64,000 nucleotides of DNA from Massariosphaeria phaeospora (lineage: Eukaryota > Ascomycota > Dothideomycetes > Pleosporales): positions 248,001 to 312,000 of the forward strand of contig JAADJZ010000032.1 of the NCBI GenBank assembly GCA_011032825.1. Direction: 5' to 3'. Below the pieces are notes generated by a model. It saw only the letters and a list, made by a program, of their open reading frames with translations, made no database searches and was not told the origin of the DNA. The position numbers were made by a program, and so were the translations under genes. Shown here piece by piece: positions 11,786 through 21,564 of this stretch (positions are counted from its first letter, which is position 1; every line of letters starts with the position of its first letter).

Positions 11786-13771
11786 ATGGCTCCAAACAGC
11801 GACAGCAACACCGTGTTTCTGACCGAGAAAGAGGCGGAGCGCATTCGGAGTACGGTCAAGACACGGCTGGAGAGGTGCTCTGAGCTTACTGGCCGTCCAC
11901 GCAAACCGAGAGACTCTACCGATGCCATCAAAGAAGCAACGGGCGCATCGCTCATGGCCGATATGGGCGGCGCACCGGATCCTGACATGACGGAGACGCA
12001 AGGACCGGGAGGCACGATTCCAGCTCTGGCCGTGGGAGAGCCGTATCCGCCATGCATCGTCTCGCTTCAGGACTTGCAGCCGATGGGGCTCGCTGATCTC
12101 CAGCTGAATACGCATCATCGGGGCCGGCTGCTTACCGTCAAACGTGTGAGTCCGGTGGTTACATTGGTGGCAAGATCGTGGGCCATGGTGCAGGATAAGA
12201 TGGGGAAAGAGACAGAGCGCTTGGAGGTCTGTCTGCACAAGTCGAGACACGGAGAAGATGTCTTGGAATCGGCGTCGGGGTTTGTGATCAAGGAGCCGTT
12301 TTTCACGCTCACCGACCATGGCGAAGCGACCATTCGAGTTGATCATCCTTCAGATCTGATCGTCTATGACAGTCAGACCGCCGATGGCAGTAGTCTAGCT
12401 TCAGACACTGAGGTTGTAGCAGCGGAACAGTTGGCGAGAATGTGCAAGGACAAAGGCAATGCGGCGCTCAAACAGAAAGACTTGCCGCAAGCTCATGCGC
12501 AGTACACTGAAGGGCTCAAAGTTGCTAAACGAACAGTCGTGTCGGACAAGACCCCCGACTTAGCCCGTGACCTTTTTCGCAATCGCGCCTATGTCAACCT
12601 GCTCTTGGAACAACTCGACGAGGCAAAAGCTGATGCAAAAGCCTCGATCACTGGAAAAGAAGATCCGCGCTCGCAGGAACTTGATAGTAAAGCCTTTTTC
12701 CGTGCAGGCTGCGCTGCGTACGCTCTCGGCGATCACCAGGAGGCGAAGGGCTTCTTTGAGGAGCAACGGAAGCGTACACCCAGCGATAAAGACGCAATTG
12801 CTTACTTACGGAAGATTGAGCTACGTATTTCGGAGCAAGAAACAGGTAGATACGATTTAGGCAAAATCAGGGCCGGTCTGTCTCGAGTTCGTCCGCGGGC
12901 TGACGCAGCAGACTTCATCAACAAGACCAAGGTCAGCGATAGCCCAGGCCGAGGGCGTGGCTTGTTTGCAGCAACCAACATCCTCGCTGGGGAGATAGTC
13001 ATCTGCGAGAAAGCCTTTTGCGTTGTGTGGGGTCACGAACGGGAGGCTCTGACGGCCATGACGTACGACGTGCGAGACGACAGAATCAGAGTGTCGCCGG
13101 TTGGCTTGAGTAAATCCATTGTCCAGAAGCTCCTCAGCAACCCCTCCCAAATCGAGAGGGTCCTGGGCCTCTATGGCGATTACACAGGCAACGGCGACAG
13201 CGTGTCCAGGACTGAAGATGGTCCAGTCGTGGATACGTTTCGAGTCCACGATATAGTGTCCCGCAACGCCTTCGGACCAGGTAACCAACACGGCAAAGAA
13301 GACGCACGCCATGCGAGCACCGGTCTCTGGATCCGGGCCGCATGCATCAACCACTCCTGCGTCCCCAATGCGAAGAAAGAATTCATCGGAGATCTGATGG
13401 TATTCCGCGCCACGCGAGCCATCACCGCCGGCGAAGAGCTATTCCACAGCTACGATTTGTCAAGTGACTACGACGCCAGGCAGACAGCCTTGACGACTAC
13501 CTGGGGCTTCGAATGCCGCTGTGCGCTCTGCAGCACCGAAGAGGCCGACGACGTTGCCGTGCGGAACAAGCGACGGGAGCTGGCGAGCGAGGCCGATGCC
13601 TTCGTGGAGACGGAGCATTGGGCTAATGCGAAGAGGTTGACTATCATGAGAGCGCAGCGCCTGAAACGTGCCATCGACGGTACTTACGATGCCGAGAGGT
13701 TTGAGAGTGTCCCTCGCTTGGCCGCGCAAGCAATTGAGGGATGGCTTGCCAAAGCGAGTCCGCGACGGTAG
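11786..13771 (+). CDS. TPR and SET domain protein (putative lysine methyltransferase)
   Basis: Intronless, 661 aa; the ATG sits in CACCATGG. Residues about 210-345 form TPR-like helical repeats (AEQLARMCKDKGNAALKQK, then RNRAYVNLLLEQLDEAKADA, then FFRAGCAAYALGDHQEAKGF). The SET domain starts near 385 with GRGRGLFAATNILAGEIVI. It contains the catalytic-core motifs AACINHSCVPNAKKEF at about 515-530 and ITAGEELFHSYD at about 546-557. A cysteine-rich post-SET follows, WGFECRCALC. The arrangement TPR then SET, without a MYND finger, is that of a widespread fungal SET group of unclear substrate. SAM-dependent methylation of a protein lysine is expected from the family; the substrate cannot be told. 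Confidence 0.88.
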   Translation: MAPNSDSNTVFLTEKEAERIRSTVKTRLERCSELTGRPRKPRDSTDAIKEATGASLMADMGGAPDPDMTETQGPGGTIPALAVGEPYPPCIVSLQDLQPMGLADLQLNTHHRGRLLTVKRVSPVVTLVARSWAMVQDKMGKETERLEVCLHKSRHGEDVLESASGFVIKEPFFTLTDHGEATIRVDHPSDLIVYDSQTADGSSLASDTEVVAAEQLARMCKDKGNAALKQKDLPQAHAQYTEGLKVAKRTVVSDKTPDLARDLFRNRAYVNLLLEQLDEAKADAKASITGKEDPRSQELDSKAFFRAGCAAYALGDHQEAKGFFEEQRKRTPSDKDAIAYLRKIELRISEQETGRYDLGKIRAGLSRVRPRADAADFINKTKVSDSPGRGRGLFAATNILAGEIVICEKAFCVVWGHEREALTAMTYDVRDDRIRVSPVGLSKSIVQKLLSNPSQIERVLGLYGDYTGNGDSVSRTEDGPVVDTFRVHDIVSRNAFGPGNQHGKEDARHASTGLWIRAACINHSCVPNAKKEFIGDLMVFRATRAITAGEELFHSYDLSSDYDARQTALTTTWGFECRCALCSTEEADDVAVRNKRRELASEADAFVETEHWANAKRLTIMRAQRLKRAIDGTYDAERFESVPRLAAQAIEGWLAKASPRR

Positions 13772-14516
13772 CATCAGGTTGTATGGTTGTTGTACGGGCA
13801 CAGGCTCTTGTACGGTGCGGGTCGTTCGGGCCCGAAGTTGCACAGACGGAAACCCGGCCGAAGGACGGACCGAGCGGTGAACGAAACAAGCGTCGCTAGA
13901 AAAGCTTCTTCCAGCCAACCAAGCCGCAATATCCCGAACCTCATGCAACGAACATCGTGCCCTACTGCTTTTCCACGCTTTGCGGGCTCATACATGACTC
14001 CGCAAGACCACATCTACATACGAGCTTACCTACATGTGGGTAACGCACCACATGAGCCCATATACTGATCGCAGCATCTAAGTTAGCGCGCGTCACTCTT
14101 TCAGCCCATCTGCCAGGCGGCCGACTACACGTCTACCTAAATGATCCTTTGGACGTACCACCGTGGTAGTGTGGCTACAGTACATTCGGCCCCGAGCGCT
14201 CAATTTACTTTCCGACGTCGTCGCAGCAGAGACCCAGACAACCGACCCACGCCGAAATGGAGCGTGTCGAGCGTGCAGAGTATTTATATCGAGACGGGTA
14301 GGACGTCGAAGTTGTTCCTTCACATACACAGCCGGGCTACTTGAGATTTGCGACATTGCCTAAGTACGCGGGTTTTCTTGTGTTGTCTTGACAGAACTGT
14401 CTTCTGTCTTCTCTATCATTCAATCAGTCAACCAGTCAATCTATTTATCGATCCCCCTTCTTCTCTCTCTCTCTCATCCTCCCTCTATCCTTCCTACACA
14501 CCCCCGCCCCCCCAGC
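13772..14516 (+). other. intergenic region and pyrimidine-rich leader
   Basis: 745 bp. The last 60 bp before the next ATG is a CT/CCCC-rich tract (from about 14455), common in fungal core promoters and 5' UTRs. An in-frame open stretch upstream of 14517 is only this leader read in frame. Confidence 0.55.
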
Positions 14517-15872
14517 ATGTCCACCCCACCCCCCCGCATCGCCATCATCGGCGCCGGCCCCGCCGGCCTCGCCACAGCCCTCCTCCTCCACCGCGCCGCC
14601 ATCCCCTTCACCATCTTCGAGCTCCGGCCCCTGCCCACCCCCGCCGAACTCGCCAAACCCTCCGGCATGCTAGACCTGCACGACGAATCCGGGCTCGCCG
14701 CCATCCGCGCCTGCGACCTGTACGCCGCCTTCACCCAGCGCACCACCGAGTGCAGCGAAGCGCAAAAAGTCGCCGACCAGCACGGCGCCATCCTCTACCA
14801 GGACGGCGGCGAGGCGAGCGAGCGCCCCGAGATCTCGCGGCATGCGCTGAGTGCCCTGTTTCTGGCGCAGTTGCCGCCGGACTGCATAAAATGGGAGCAC
14901 AAGCTGCGGTCTGCGAAGATGGTCGAGACGAGCAACGGCAGCAGCAGCAGCAGCACCACCACCGCCGCGACGACGCCCGGCGCCCACACGGAAACAACCC
15001 TCGACTTCGGGCCCCAAAACGGCACCCACACCTTCGACCTCGTCGTCGGCGCCGACGGCGCCTGGTCCAAAGTGCGCGCGCTGCTCACGCCCGAGACGCC
15101 GCACTACGCCGGCATACAGAACATCACGCTCACAATCCGACACATCAGCACCGCGTACCCGGCGCTCGCCGCGCTCGTCGGCAGCGGCTCTTTCACCGCG
15201 CTGGCCCACCACCAAGGCATCATGTCGCAGCGCGGCCCGCAAGACTCGGCGCGCATCTACATCTTCGTGCGCACGCCCGACGAGCGCTTCGCGCACAGCA
15301 CGGGGCTCGCGGGCATGACGCCCGCGGCCGCGAAGCCGCTGCTGCTAGACGACGCCGACGCCGCGCTGCTGCACGCATGGGGCCCCGCGCTGAAAGACCT
15401 CGTGGCAGCGGCGTGCGCCGAAGAAACCGCCGACAACCCCGGCGCGCCGCTAGACATCCGGCCCATGTACAGTCTGCCCGCCGTAGGCCACACGTGGGCC
15501 TCGCAGCGCGGCGCGACGCTCGTGGGCGACGCGGCGCATCTGATGGGCCCGTGGGCGGGCGAGGGCGTCAATCTGGCGCTGTGGGATGCGCTGCTGCTGG
15601 CGGAGGCGATTGGGAAGGCGTATCGGGGGAGTGGTGGCGAGCAGGGCGCGACGGGGGCGGCGTTCCAGGAGGCGCTGGCGCCGCTGATGGGGGCGTTTGA
15701 GGTGGGTATGGCGGCGCGGGCGAGGGAGAAGGCGGAGGAGTCGGTTGCAAATGGGGAGATGTTGTTTGGGGAGGATGCGGCAACGGCGTTTGTGAACTTC
15801 TTTCTTAGTGCTATCGCTACGGGGGAGGCGGCTGCGGCTGCGGCTGCGGCTGCGGCTGCGGTTGCGGAGTAG
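14517..15872 (+). CDS. FAD-dependent monooxygenase, TetX/PHBH-like
   Basis: Intronless, 451 aa. The Rossmann signature IAIIGAGPAGLATALLLHR is at residues 8-26, the DG motif VVGADGAWSKVR near 175, and the GD motif LVGDAAHLMGPWAGEGVNLA near 335. Together these define group A flavoprotein monooxygenases, which hydroxylate aromatic or polyketide-type substrates using NAD(P)H and O2. The substrate is unknown; no biosynthetic cluster genes adjoin it. The C-terminus ends in a poly-Ala run encoded by alternating GCG/GCT codons (about 15828-15868). Start chosen at the Met directly before the Rossmann strand; codons upstream are a low-complexity leader. It converges with TAD3 300 bp downstream. Confidence 0.88.
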   Translation: MSTPPPRIAIIGAGPAGLATALLLHRAAIPFTIFELRPLPTPAELAKPSGMLDLHDESGLAAIRACDLYAAFTQRTTECSEAQKVADQHGAILYQDGGEASERPEISRHALSALFLAQLPPDCIKWEHKLRSAKMVETSNGSSSSSTTTAATTPGAHTETTLDFGPQNGTHTFDLVVGADGAWSKVRALLTPETPHYAGIQNITLTIRHISTAYPALAALVGSGSFTALAHHQGIMSQRGPQDSARIYIFVRTPDERFAHSTGLAGMTPAAAKPLLLDDADAALLHAWGPALKDLVAAACAEETADNPGAPLDIRPMYSLPAVGHTWASQRGATLVGDAAHLMGPWAGEGVNLALWDALLLAEAIGKAYRGSGGEQGATGAAFQEALAPLMGAFEVGMAARAREKAEESVANGEMLFGEDAATAFVNFFLSAIATGEAAAAAAAAAAAVAE

Positions 15873-16178
15873 GAAGGTAGGGGCGGGGGGATTTTTGTGA
15901 AAGGGGGTTTGCGAAATTGGACGCGAAAAAAGTTAGTGTGTAAGATACAATGTCGCTATATATCCCTACTTAGTTAGCAGAACCATCATTCATCATAGAA
16001 TCTGACAAACCTACCCGATGGACCTTCGCGTGCAGTCTTTGCAAAAGCAACCTCTATTCGTTCTTATCTATGTCTTACGTCTAACCAAGCTCCATGCTAT
16101 CCCTATTCCAGTTGTATGTATAGACTCCAGCAGGCCTAACGTATCCAACCATCCGTACACGCCGCAAACCATGCCACG
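15873..16178. other. convergent 3' region
   Basis: 306 bp between the ends of the monooxygenase and TAD3. It holds AT-rich stretches (TATATATCC near 15957) suited to poly(A) signals on both strands. No ORF of interest. Confidence 0.5.
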
Positions 16179-17645
16179 CTAAACCTGCAGCGTATCCGCA
16201 ATATCACCATCTTGTTTCCGTTCTTTGCCACGGCCCTCCGCTCCCTTCCACTCCCATGCGAGGAACTTCCAGTTCAACTCGCTTGGGCGCCAGAATATGC
16301 CGTGTGCCAGACCCGCCGCTTCGGTCGTCCCGTTCCCCTTCGCCGTATCGGAGCTCATGCCGCCTGTGAGTGGCATTCGCTTGCCGATGACGCAGCGGCG
16401 GAATCGCGAGTGGAGAATGGCCATCGAGCACATGACGCATGGCTCGTGGGTCATGTAGATGTCCAGGTCGACGCAGAGATATCCGTTCGACGGGAGATTG
16501 GCCTTTTCAAAGAACTGCTGCTCCACGTCCGTGAGGGGATTGTCGCAGAACAGGGAGCGATCGAGAAGAGAAGGGTCTTTGCCCGCACTGCGCAGTCTCT
16601 TCTTTGCGACAATGGCGATAGCTCGCTCGACCGCATGGGCCATGGCGTTTCCGCACCCGTCTTTTTCTTCAACCAGGCCTACAGGGGAGCGCCAGCGCGA
16701 ATCCCCTGCAACGGCGATGATCTCTGGTGTACCGCGGGTCCGATCAACCACCACGCATCCTATCTTTTCTCCAAACCCAGCCTCTGAGATTTGCGTTCCG
16801 GCGCAACTGGCGAGTGCAAGCCAGGTGCCTGCCTCGGCTTCAATCTCAGCCGCATTCCGAGCCACCAGACTGGGATGCGGGCCGAAGGGATTCGTGTTTT
16901 TGTACGCGATCGGCCAATACTGCTCAGTCCAGCGATCCGACTGCTCTTGGGAGGTCGGGGCCAACCCAGGCACTGTGACGTAGAATATGCGCGGTGCACG
17001 GGTCGAGGTATTGAATGGCGGGTTTCGGCGGAGCGTATCGAGGAGGTCGGCGTGTTGAATGTAGCGCGTGGGACAGAGGAGGAAGTACCGCACTGTGTCC
17101 AAATCTTCAGTACTCACATCTTCAACAGTGCCATCTTCTTGGTCAGGAAGCGGGGCTGTGGCTGGAGACGTGGGTATGGAAGAGGGGGACGGAGGTGCAG
17201 AGGAGAGCTCTAAAGATACTTGTGATGGTGCGGACGGTGGGGAGGTGTCCTCATCACCTCTAGGTAAGCGTGTCGGCGGGTAGAAGGACTTCTGTAGATG
17301 CGGCGGCAGGTATTTGTACTGCACGACGCGGCGGAGGTGCGAGAACTCGGACGTCTTCAGGTCGGGGACGGCTGTTTGGATGGCACTGGCGGGTTAGCAC
17401 GACTGCGGACCGATTAGCTTGCAGACTGGGACGAACTCCTTGACGGCGTTTGCAAATCGCGCTGGAGTCTCGACGACGTAGGCGCTGACCGTCTCCAGGC
17501 TGGCGCGCACCTCGTCCTTGGTCCGCAGCGACACGAGACGGCCGTCCCAGGGGGTGACGTCGAGTGCCAGGCCATGGAGAGCGTCCCAAGGCGTCCTCTC
17601 CAGCGAGAGGCCCTCGAGGGCGGCGGCTAAGTCGGGGGTGCTCAT
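16179..17645 (-). CDS. TAD3: tRNA A34 deaminase non-catalytic subunit Tad3/ADAT3
   Basis: Two exons, 17645-17411 and 17371-16179, give 475 aa. The 39-nt intron is short but has a CTAAC branch point and is the only GT..AG pair I found that keeps phase. Tad2/Tad3 heterodimers convert adenosine 34 of tRNA anticodons to inosine. The C-terminal cytidine-deaminase fold shows AHAVERAIA, where the catalytic Glu of HAE is Val as in known Tad3/ADAT3 proteins, and the zinc ligands EPCVMCSMAILHSR. The segment SEFSHLRRVVQYKYLPPHLQ is the conserved N-terminal region across the splice. The stretch around 17170-17280 encodes a Pro/Ser-rich insert. Confidence 0.88.
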
Positions 17646-18930
17646 AGCATCATTGGGCGCGGTGTACGTACGCCTCGTCAAACGGACTTCGTTGGTGCTG
17701 TCGTTGCACTGCGTGGTTATACGGTCGGCGTGGGCGGAGTCGTGAGGTGTGAGGTGTGAGGCGGGAGGCGCGAGGTGTGCGTCGCGGCGTGAAGGGAAGA
17801 GCTGGGCGGGACTCGGGAAGCCGCGCCGGTCTGCTCCTTCGCCGCGGGGCTGCTCTTTCCCCACCGTGTATTTATCAAAGCGCCAGTCCAGCTTGACGAT
17901 CGAACGTCGAGAGTGTTCCTGTCCATCCCACTCCACCCCGAAAGTCCCTCCACGAAAGCCCCTCCACGAAAGCCCCTCCACGAAAGCCCCTCCACGACAC
18001 GGCCATGATCCCCGGCGAGCAGGACGCCATTGAACATGTGCAGCACGTTGATTTGTCTTGGACGTCATGGCTTGTGGTGTTCATCCTTCATCATCCGCCA
18101 TCTGGGCAAACCAGCAATTGCAGCATGCATCATCCAGGTCTTTGAAACCTAAAAAGACAACTTAGTTAACTATGTAAGTTCTCGACTTCCGTCCACGTGT
18201 AGCATGCGGATTCGGTGGTCCCGACGCTACGTTCAGGAGCTGCGCCGCCAACTGCTTTCCACCAGGCCTTCTGTCGTATCCGCCTGTTTTTGTGAGCCCG
18301 CTGCCCAAGCTCTCGACCTGGCACGCCAAACCAGCACCGCCGCACTATCCACCGTCGACGCCTGCAAACCGCCGCCTGCCGTCTACAGGCCCCCTTTGCA
18401 GCGCCCGGCCCATGCTGCAGCCCTAGATCTCATTCGCGTAGTCCTGAGGCGTAGGATCGATGCCACTAAGAGTTAGCCGAGCCCGAAGGCCGTTAGAAGC
18501 CTCAGCGTCGGGCCAATCTGGTCTACTCCACCTCGGCGAGGCTGACGGATCCCTGAATTCCGATCCTTTTCTGCAGATCCATCAGGGGCCGCTGTGGTGG
18601 CGACCTGAAAAGGCGTCTGGACCTTCGAGGCACTATTGTTTTCGGCTACAACCCAGACCTGCGCACCGCTTCTGGCTTTTGAACAGCAGCCGCACGCAAG
18701 CCACGGCGCTGCAGAATGATCCTGAGTGGCAGTTTGGATGCGGAAACGAGGCGGCGGCAGTGAGTTGCATGTCGCTAGTCTTGCATGCATGACTCTAGAG
18801 TCTGGACGATCGCATTTCCTAAGGGGCATGGAGAGTCTATAAGAACTGAGCTGGAGACGCTCCGCTGAGTGTGTTGTTGACTACCGCCCTTCACTTCGTC
18901 TCATTCAACTCATTCGTTCAATCGTCAGCC
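17646..18930. other. divergent intergenic region TAD3 / secreted protein
   Basis: 1.29 kb. It contains a 14-bp minisatellite (separate entry) about 300 bp upstream of TAD3. A TATAAGAA at about 18838 lies 90 bp before the secreted-protein ATG and could be its TATA box. Open frames around 18204-18792 have no recognisable protein character. Confidence 0.5.
17940..17995. repeat. 14-bp minisatellite, 4 copies
   Basis: Four tandem copies of GAAAGCCCCTCCAC; the first differs by one base. It lies in the TAD3 upstream region and may vary in copy number between strains. Confidence 0.92.
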
Positions 18931-20232
18931 ATGGTTCATTTCCAGTCCGTCAGCGTCTTGTTCGCTGCTGTCCTCTTGGCGTCAAAGAGCGTTGTCGCCG
19001 AAGAGGCTCATGCGGTCGAGATCTTCCCGGAACTCAAAGGAAAGGAAGGCCCGTTTGAGGTCGCATACAAGGAACCCGACACCCTCAAACCGGTGGTGGA
19101 GGAAGTCGACGAGAATGGCGATTCCACTATTCAGAAACGTGGCAGTAGGTCATCTTCACTCTAGGATCAACGTTCACTGACTCTTCAACTAGATGTGTTC
19201 AACCAGGACGCCCTCACGAAGCTCTTGAAAAACCACAATGGCAATGGTTTCTGCAAAGGCTTTTGCCCCGGATACGATCCCGCCCCGGTGACGCAGACGA
19301 ACCTCAAGACTTCGACCAAGATTGTGCAAGCTACCACAACAGTCGGACCACCCGCCACCACCGTGACAAGCACATCGACGGCAAAAGCCCCGGCTGATGT
19401 GGTAATTACGGAGACCGCGACATTCTCGACAACGATAGCAACAATTATCGTTGCCGATACCAGCACCATCACAACGACTAACACCGTGAGTGACGTTGCT
19501 ACCGTCACCAGCATCTCCACGCAGACTACCACCCTCGGTATACCAACTTCGCTACCTGCCCCTGTCCGCCGCACTCTCAACCCGCCCTCCTGGTTGAAGG
19601 GCTTCGCCACCAACCACATCTGCCCAGCTTGCAACAAGGTTTGGCCCCCGCCTCCGCCAAAGACAGTGTCCGTTTGCAAGACGACAACAAGGACGTCCAC
19701 CCAGACGCGTACCTTTACGAAACCCGGCGTGACGTCTACCGTAGTGGTGACCATTACACCGACAGCGAAGGCCGTTACCGTCTCCGTCTCGACCACGCTC
19801 ACTTTCTCTGAAAGCAGCACGTCGACCCCTTTGACCACAGTAAGTTCATCGCCTCTTCACTCCCGAAATGGTACTGACTCAGTCCAGACCACGCTCCTCT
19901 CGACCGTTCTCGCCACCACCACAGTCGCCAGTACCGTGACCGAGACCGCATGCGCGCAACAGACTGCCGGTGTAGCTGGCATTGGCGTCAATCGACCCGG
20001 TTCGCTTCGCAATGCGCCTGCCTCCCAGGTCGGGGAATGCTGCACCGCATGCTACAACACGCCCGGTTGCAATCTGTGGGTCTACGCGGGTACAAACTTC
20101 TGCTACTACGCTGTAGGTGGACCACCCAACGTGGGTGACCCGACTGGACAGTGTCCAAATGGACGGGGCAACGGGTTCCTTCTTGAAGGCGAGGGTGGTT
20201 TTGGTGGGCCGGGGCCGTGCTCTTCCGCGTAG
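18931..20232 (+). CDS. secreted Thr/Ser-rich protein with PAN/Apple-like C-terminus
   Basis: Exons 18931-19144, 19193-19839 and probably 19888-20232 (401 aa). The second intron (GTAAGT, CTGAC, CCAG) is 48 nt and stop-free, so retention would give 417 aa in frame. A signal peptide MVHFQSVSVLFAAVLLASKS opens the protein. A short acidic pro-region ends in IQKR, a Kex2-type site, exactly at the first intron. The middle is T/S-rich and likely O-glycosylated, interrupted by a cysteine pair (HICPACNKVW). The end has ECCTACYNTPGCNLWVYAG and further Cys, the spacing of fungal PAN/Apple-like binding domains. A cell-wall or extracellular role is inferred; no catalytic motif. Confidence 0.8.
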
Positions 20233-20365
20233 TGCCCTCGCCATGTACGCGCAGCTTAGCTCTTACGTACTTTACGCCTATGTAACGTAGCACTATTAAT
20301 TTAATTCATAATGGCAGCCTCTAATTGGACCTCCTCTTTGGCTATTCGGACCTATTACCCCTATC

Positions 20366-20580
20366 CATTAATTCGTGTCTGCTAATACGCGCACCCTTAA
20401 CTACACTCCTACACCTCCCTTATAAGTTTTATAGTATATTTACATTACCTAGTATACTAGATACAGTAAAGCTTTGTACAGATAAAAGTAGTCTATCTAG
20501 CTATTGCTAGAATTTCTTATACTGTTAAGAGCATTGCCTATTGTAAAGCTATCTTACATCAGACACGAATTCATGCACGG
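20366..20580 (+). mobile_element. MITE-like element, copy A
   Basis: About 215 bp, AT-rich, no ORF. The reverse complement of 26725-26945 aligns along the whole length, with shared blocks such as ACCTAGTATACTAG, AGCTATTGCTAGA and GAGCATTG. The ends are inverted repeats built on AATTCGTGTCTG; the right end is CCGTGCATGAATTCGTGTCTG when read outward-in, and the left end is worn. Most differences are transitions. Size, inverted ends and lack of coding suggest a non-autonomous DNA transposon. Confidence 0.75.
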
Positions 20581-21007
20581 CACGGGGGTGGCGTTAAGGA
20601 GCTCATGACCGACAAGGTCGAGCCGAGCATTAGACCTAAGACCAAAAAACGTCAAGGGTATGAATGCGGCACGTCTACGGGCTGATTGAAAGTGGGAGAC
20701 GTTACGCCTAGTGAGTGAGTGAATTCGGCAGCTTGGATACATGTACTGCACCGTACGGTACGGGGCTTGCAATATTAATATCGCCTGAATCTTCTTCGTA
20801 CAGCATACATTTCGCCTCATCTAATTCTCGGGATTCAGTAAAACACAGCTTTAGCAAGATCGGATCAGATCAGCGCGTATTGCGGCTTCCCTCGAGTATC
20901 TCTTTGTTCATGTATGTTATAGGACGGGAATTTCTAATGTGAGGCGATGTTGCAGGTGGCAGTCTCTCACAATACAGCAACACAGTCTCCATAACCAAAG
21001 CGATAAA

Positions 21008-21060
21008 TCCGATCCGATCCGATCCGATCCGATCCGCGCGCCTCCGATCCGCGCGCCTCC
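21008..21060. repeat. GATCC pentamer array plus 14-bp duplicate
   Basis: Several tandem ATCCG units are followed by a duplicated CGATCCGCGCGCCTCC-type block. Non-coding, intergenic. Confidence 0.85.
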
Positions 21061-21198
21061 AAACCGACGATATTCCTATAGAAAGCTACAATTATATACG
21101 GAGCGTTCAGCTTTGAGCTTTGCGAAAACTTTGTTTTAGTTCTGGAGATTCTGTTTCTGCAAGAGGGCAGGACTTTGTGGATTGACGGCCGGCAGCTG

Positions 21199-21251
21199 GA
21201 TATATATATATATACACATATATACATACATACAAGCACATATACATACAC
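21199..21251. repeat. TA/CATA microsatellite
   Basis: A run of alternating TA followed by imperfect CATA units, about 50 bp, in the 3' flank of SELO. Confidence 0.85.
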
Positions 21252-21564
21252 GTTAAAGAGCCGAGGCCGTCGCGCTTGGGTTGGGAAGAAAAAAAATATG
21301 CAAAAAGAATAGGTTTTATTGAGACTATGGGGTTTATGGTGTAGGTAGGTAGTGTCGTGCAGTGCAGTGTAGTGTAGTGTGCATTGCTCACGGGGCGGGA
21401 AATCGATAAGGTAGGTAGGCAGGGTCGGTAGGTACCTAGGCACGTTCATACCTCATTGCACATCACATCACGTTACAATCCAGTCCCGTACAGTACAGTA
21501 CCCAAAGCTCACTCAATCACCCGGAGAACCCACAAGCTCTTCGCTCTTCGCCTGCCCGCCCAGC

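Larger units (their letters stand above)
20233..21564. other. repeat-bearing convergent intergenic region
   Basis: 1.33 kb holding a MITE-like element (20366-20580), a GATCC array and an AT dinucleotide tract, listed separately. The rest shows no coding character on either strand. Confidence 0.6.

Noticed and set aside
14348..15700. Long plus-strand frame overlapping the FAD monooxygenase
   Set aside because: Low-complexity His/Arg/Pro translation without motifs; the other frame carries all three flavin-binding signatures.
18204..18792. Two short plus frames in the TAD3/secreted-protein intergenic region
   Set aside because: Random-looking sequence, no signal peptide, no splice consensus.
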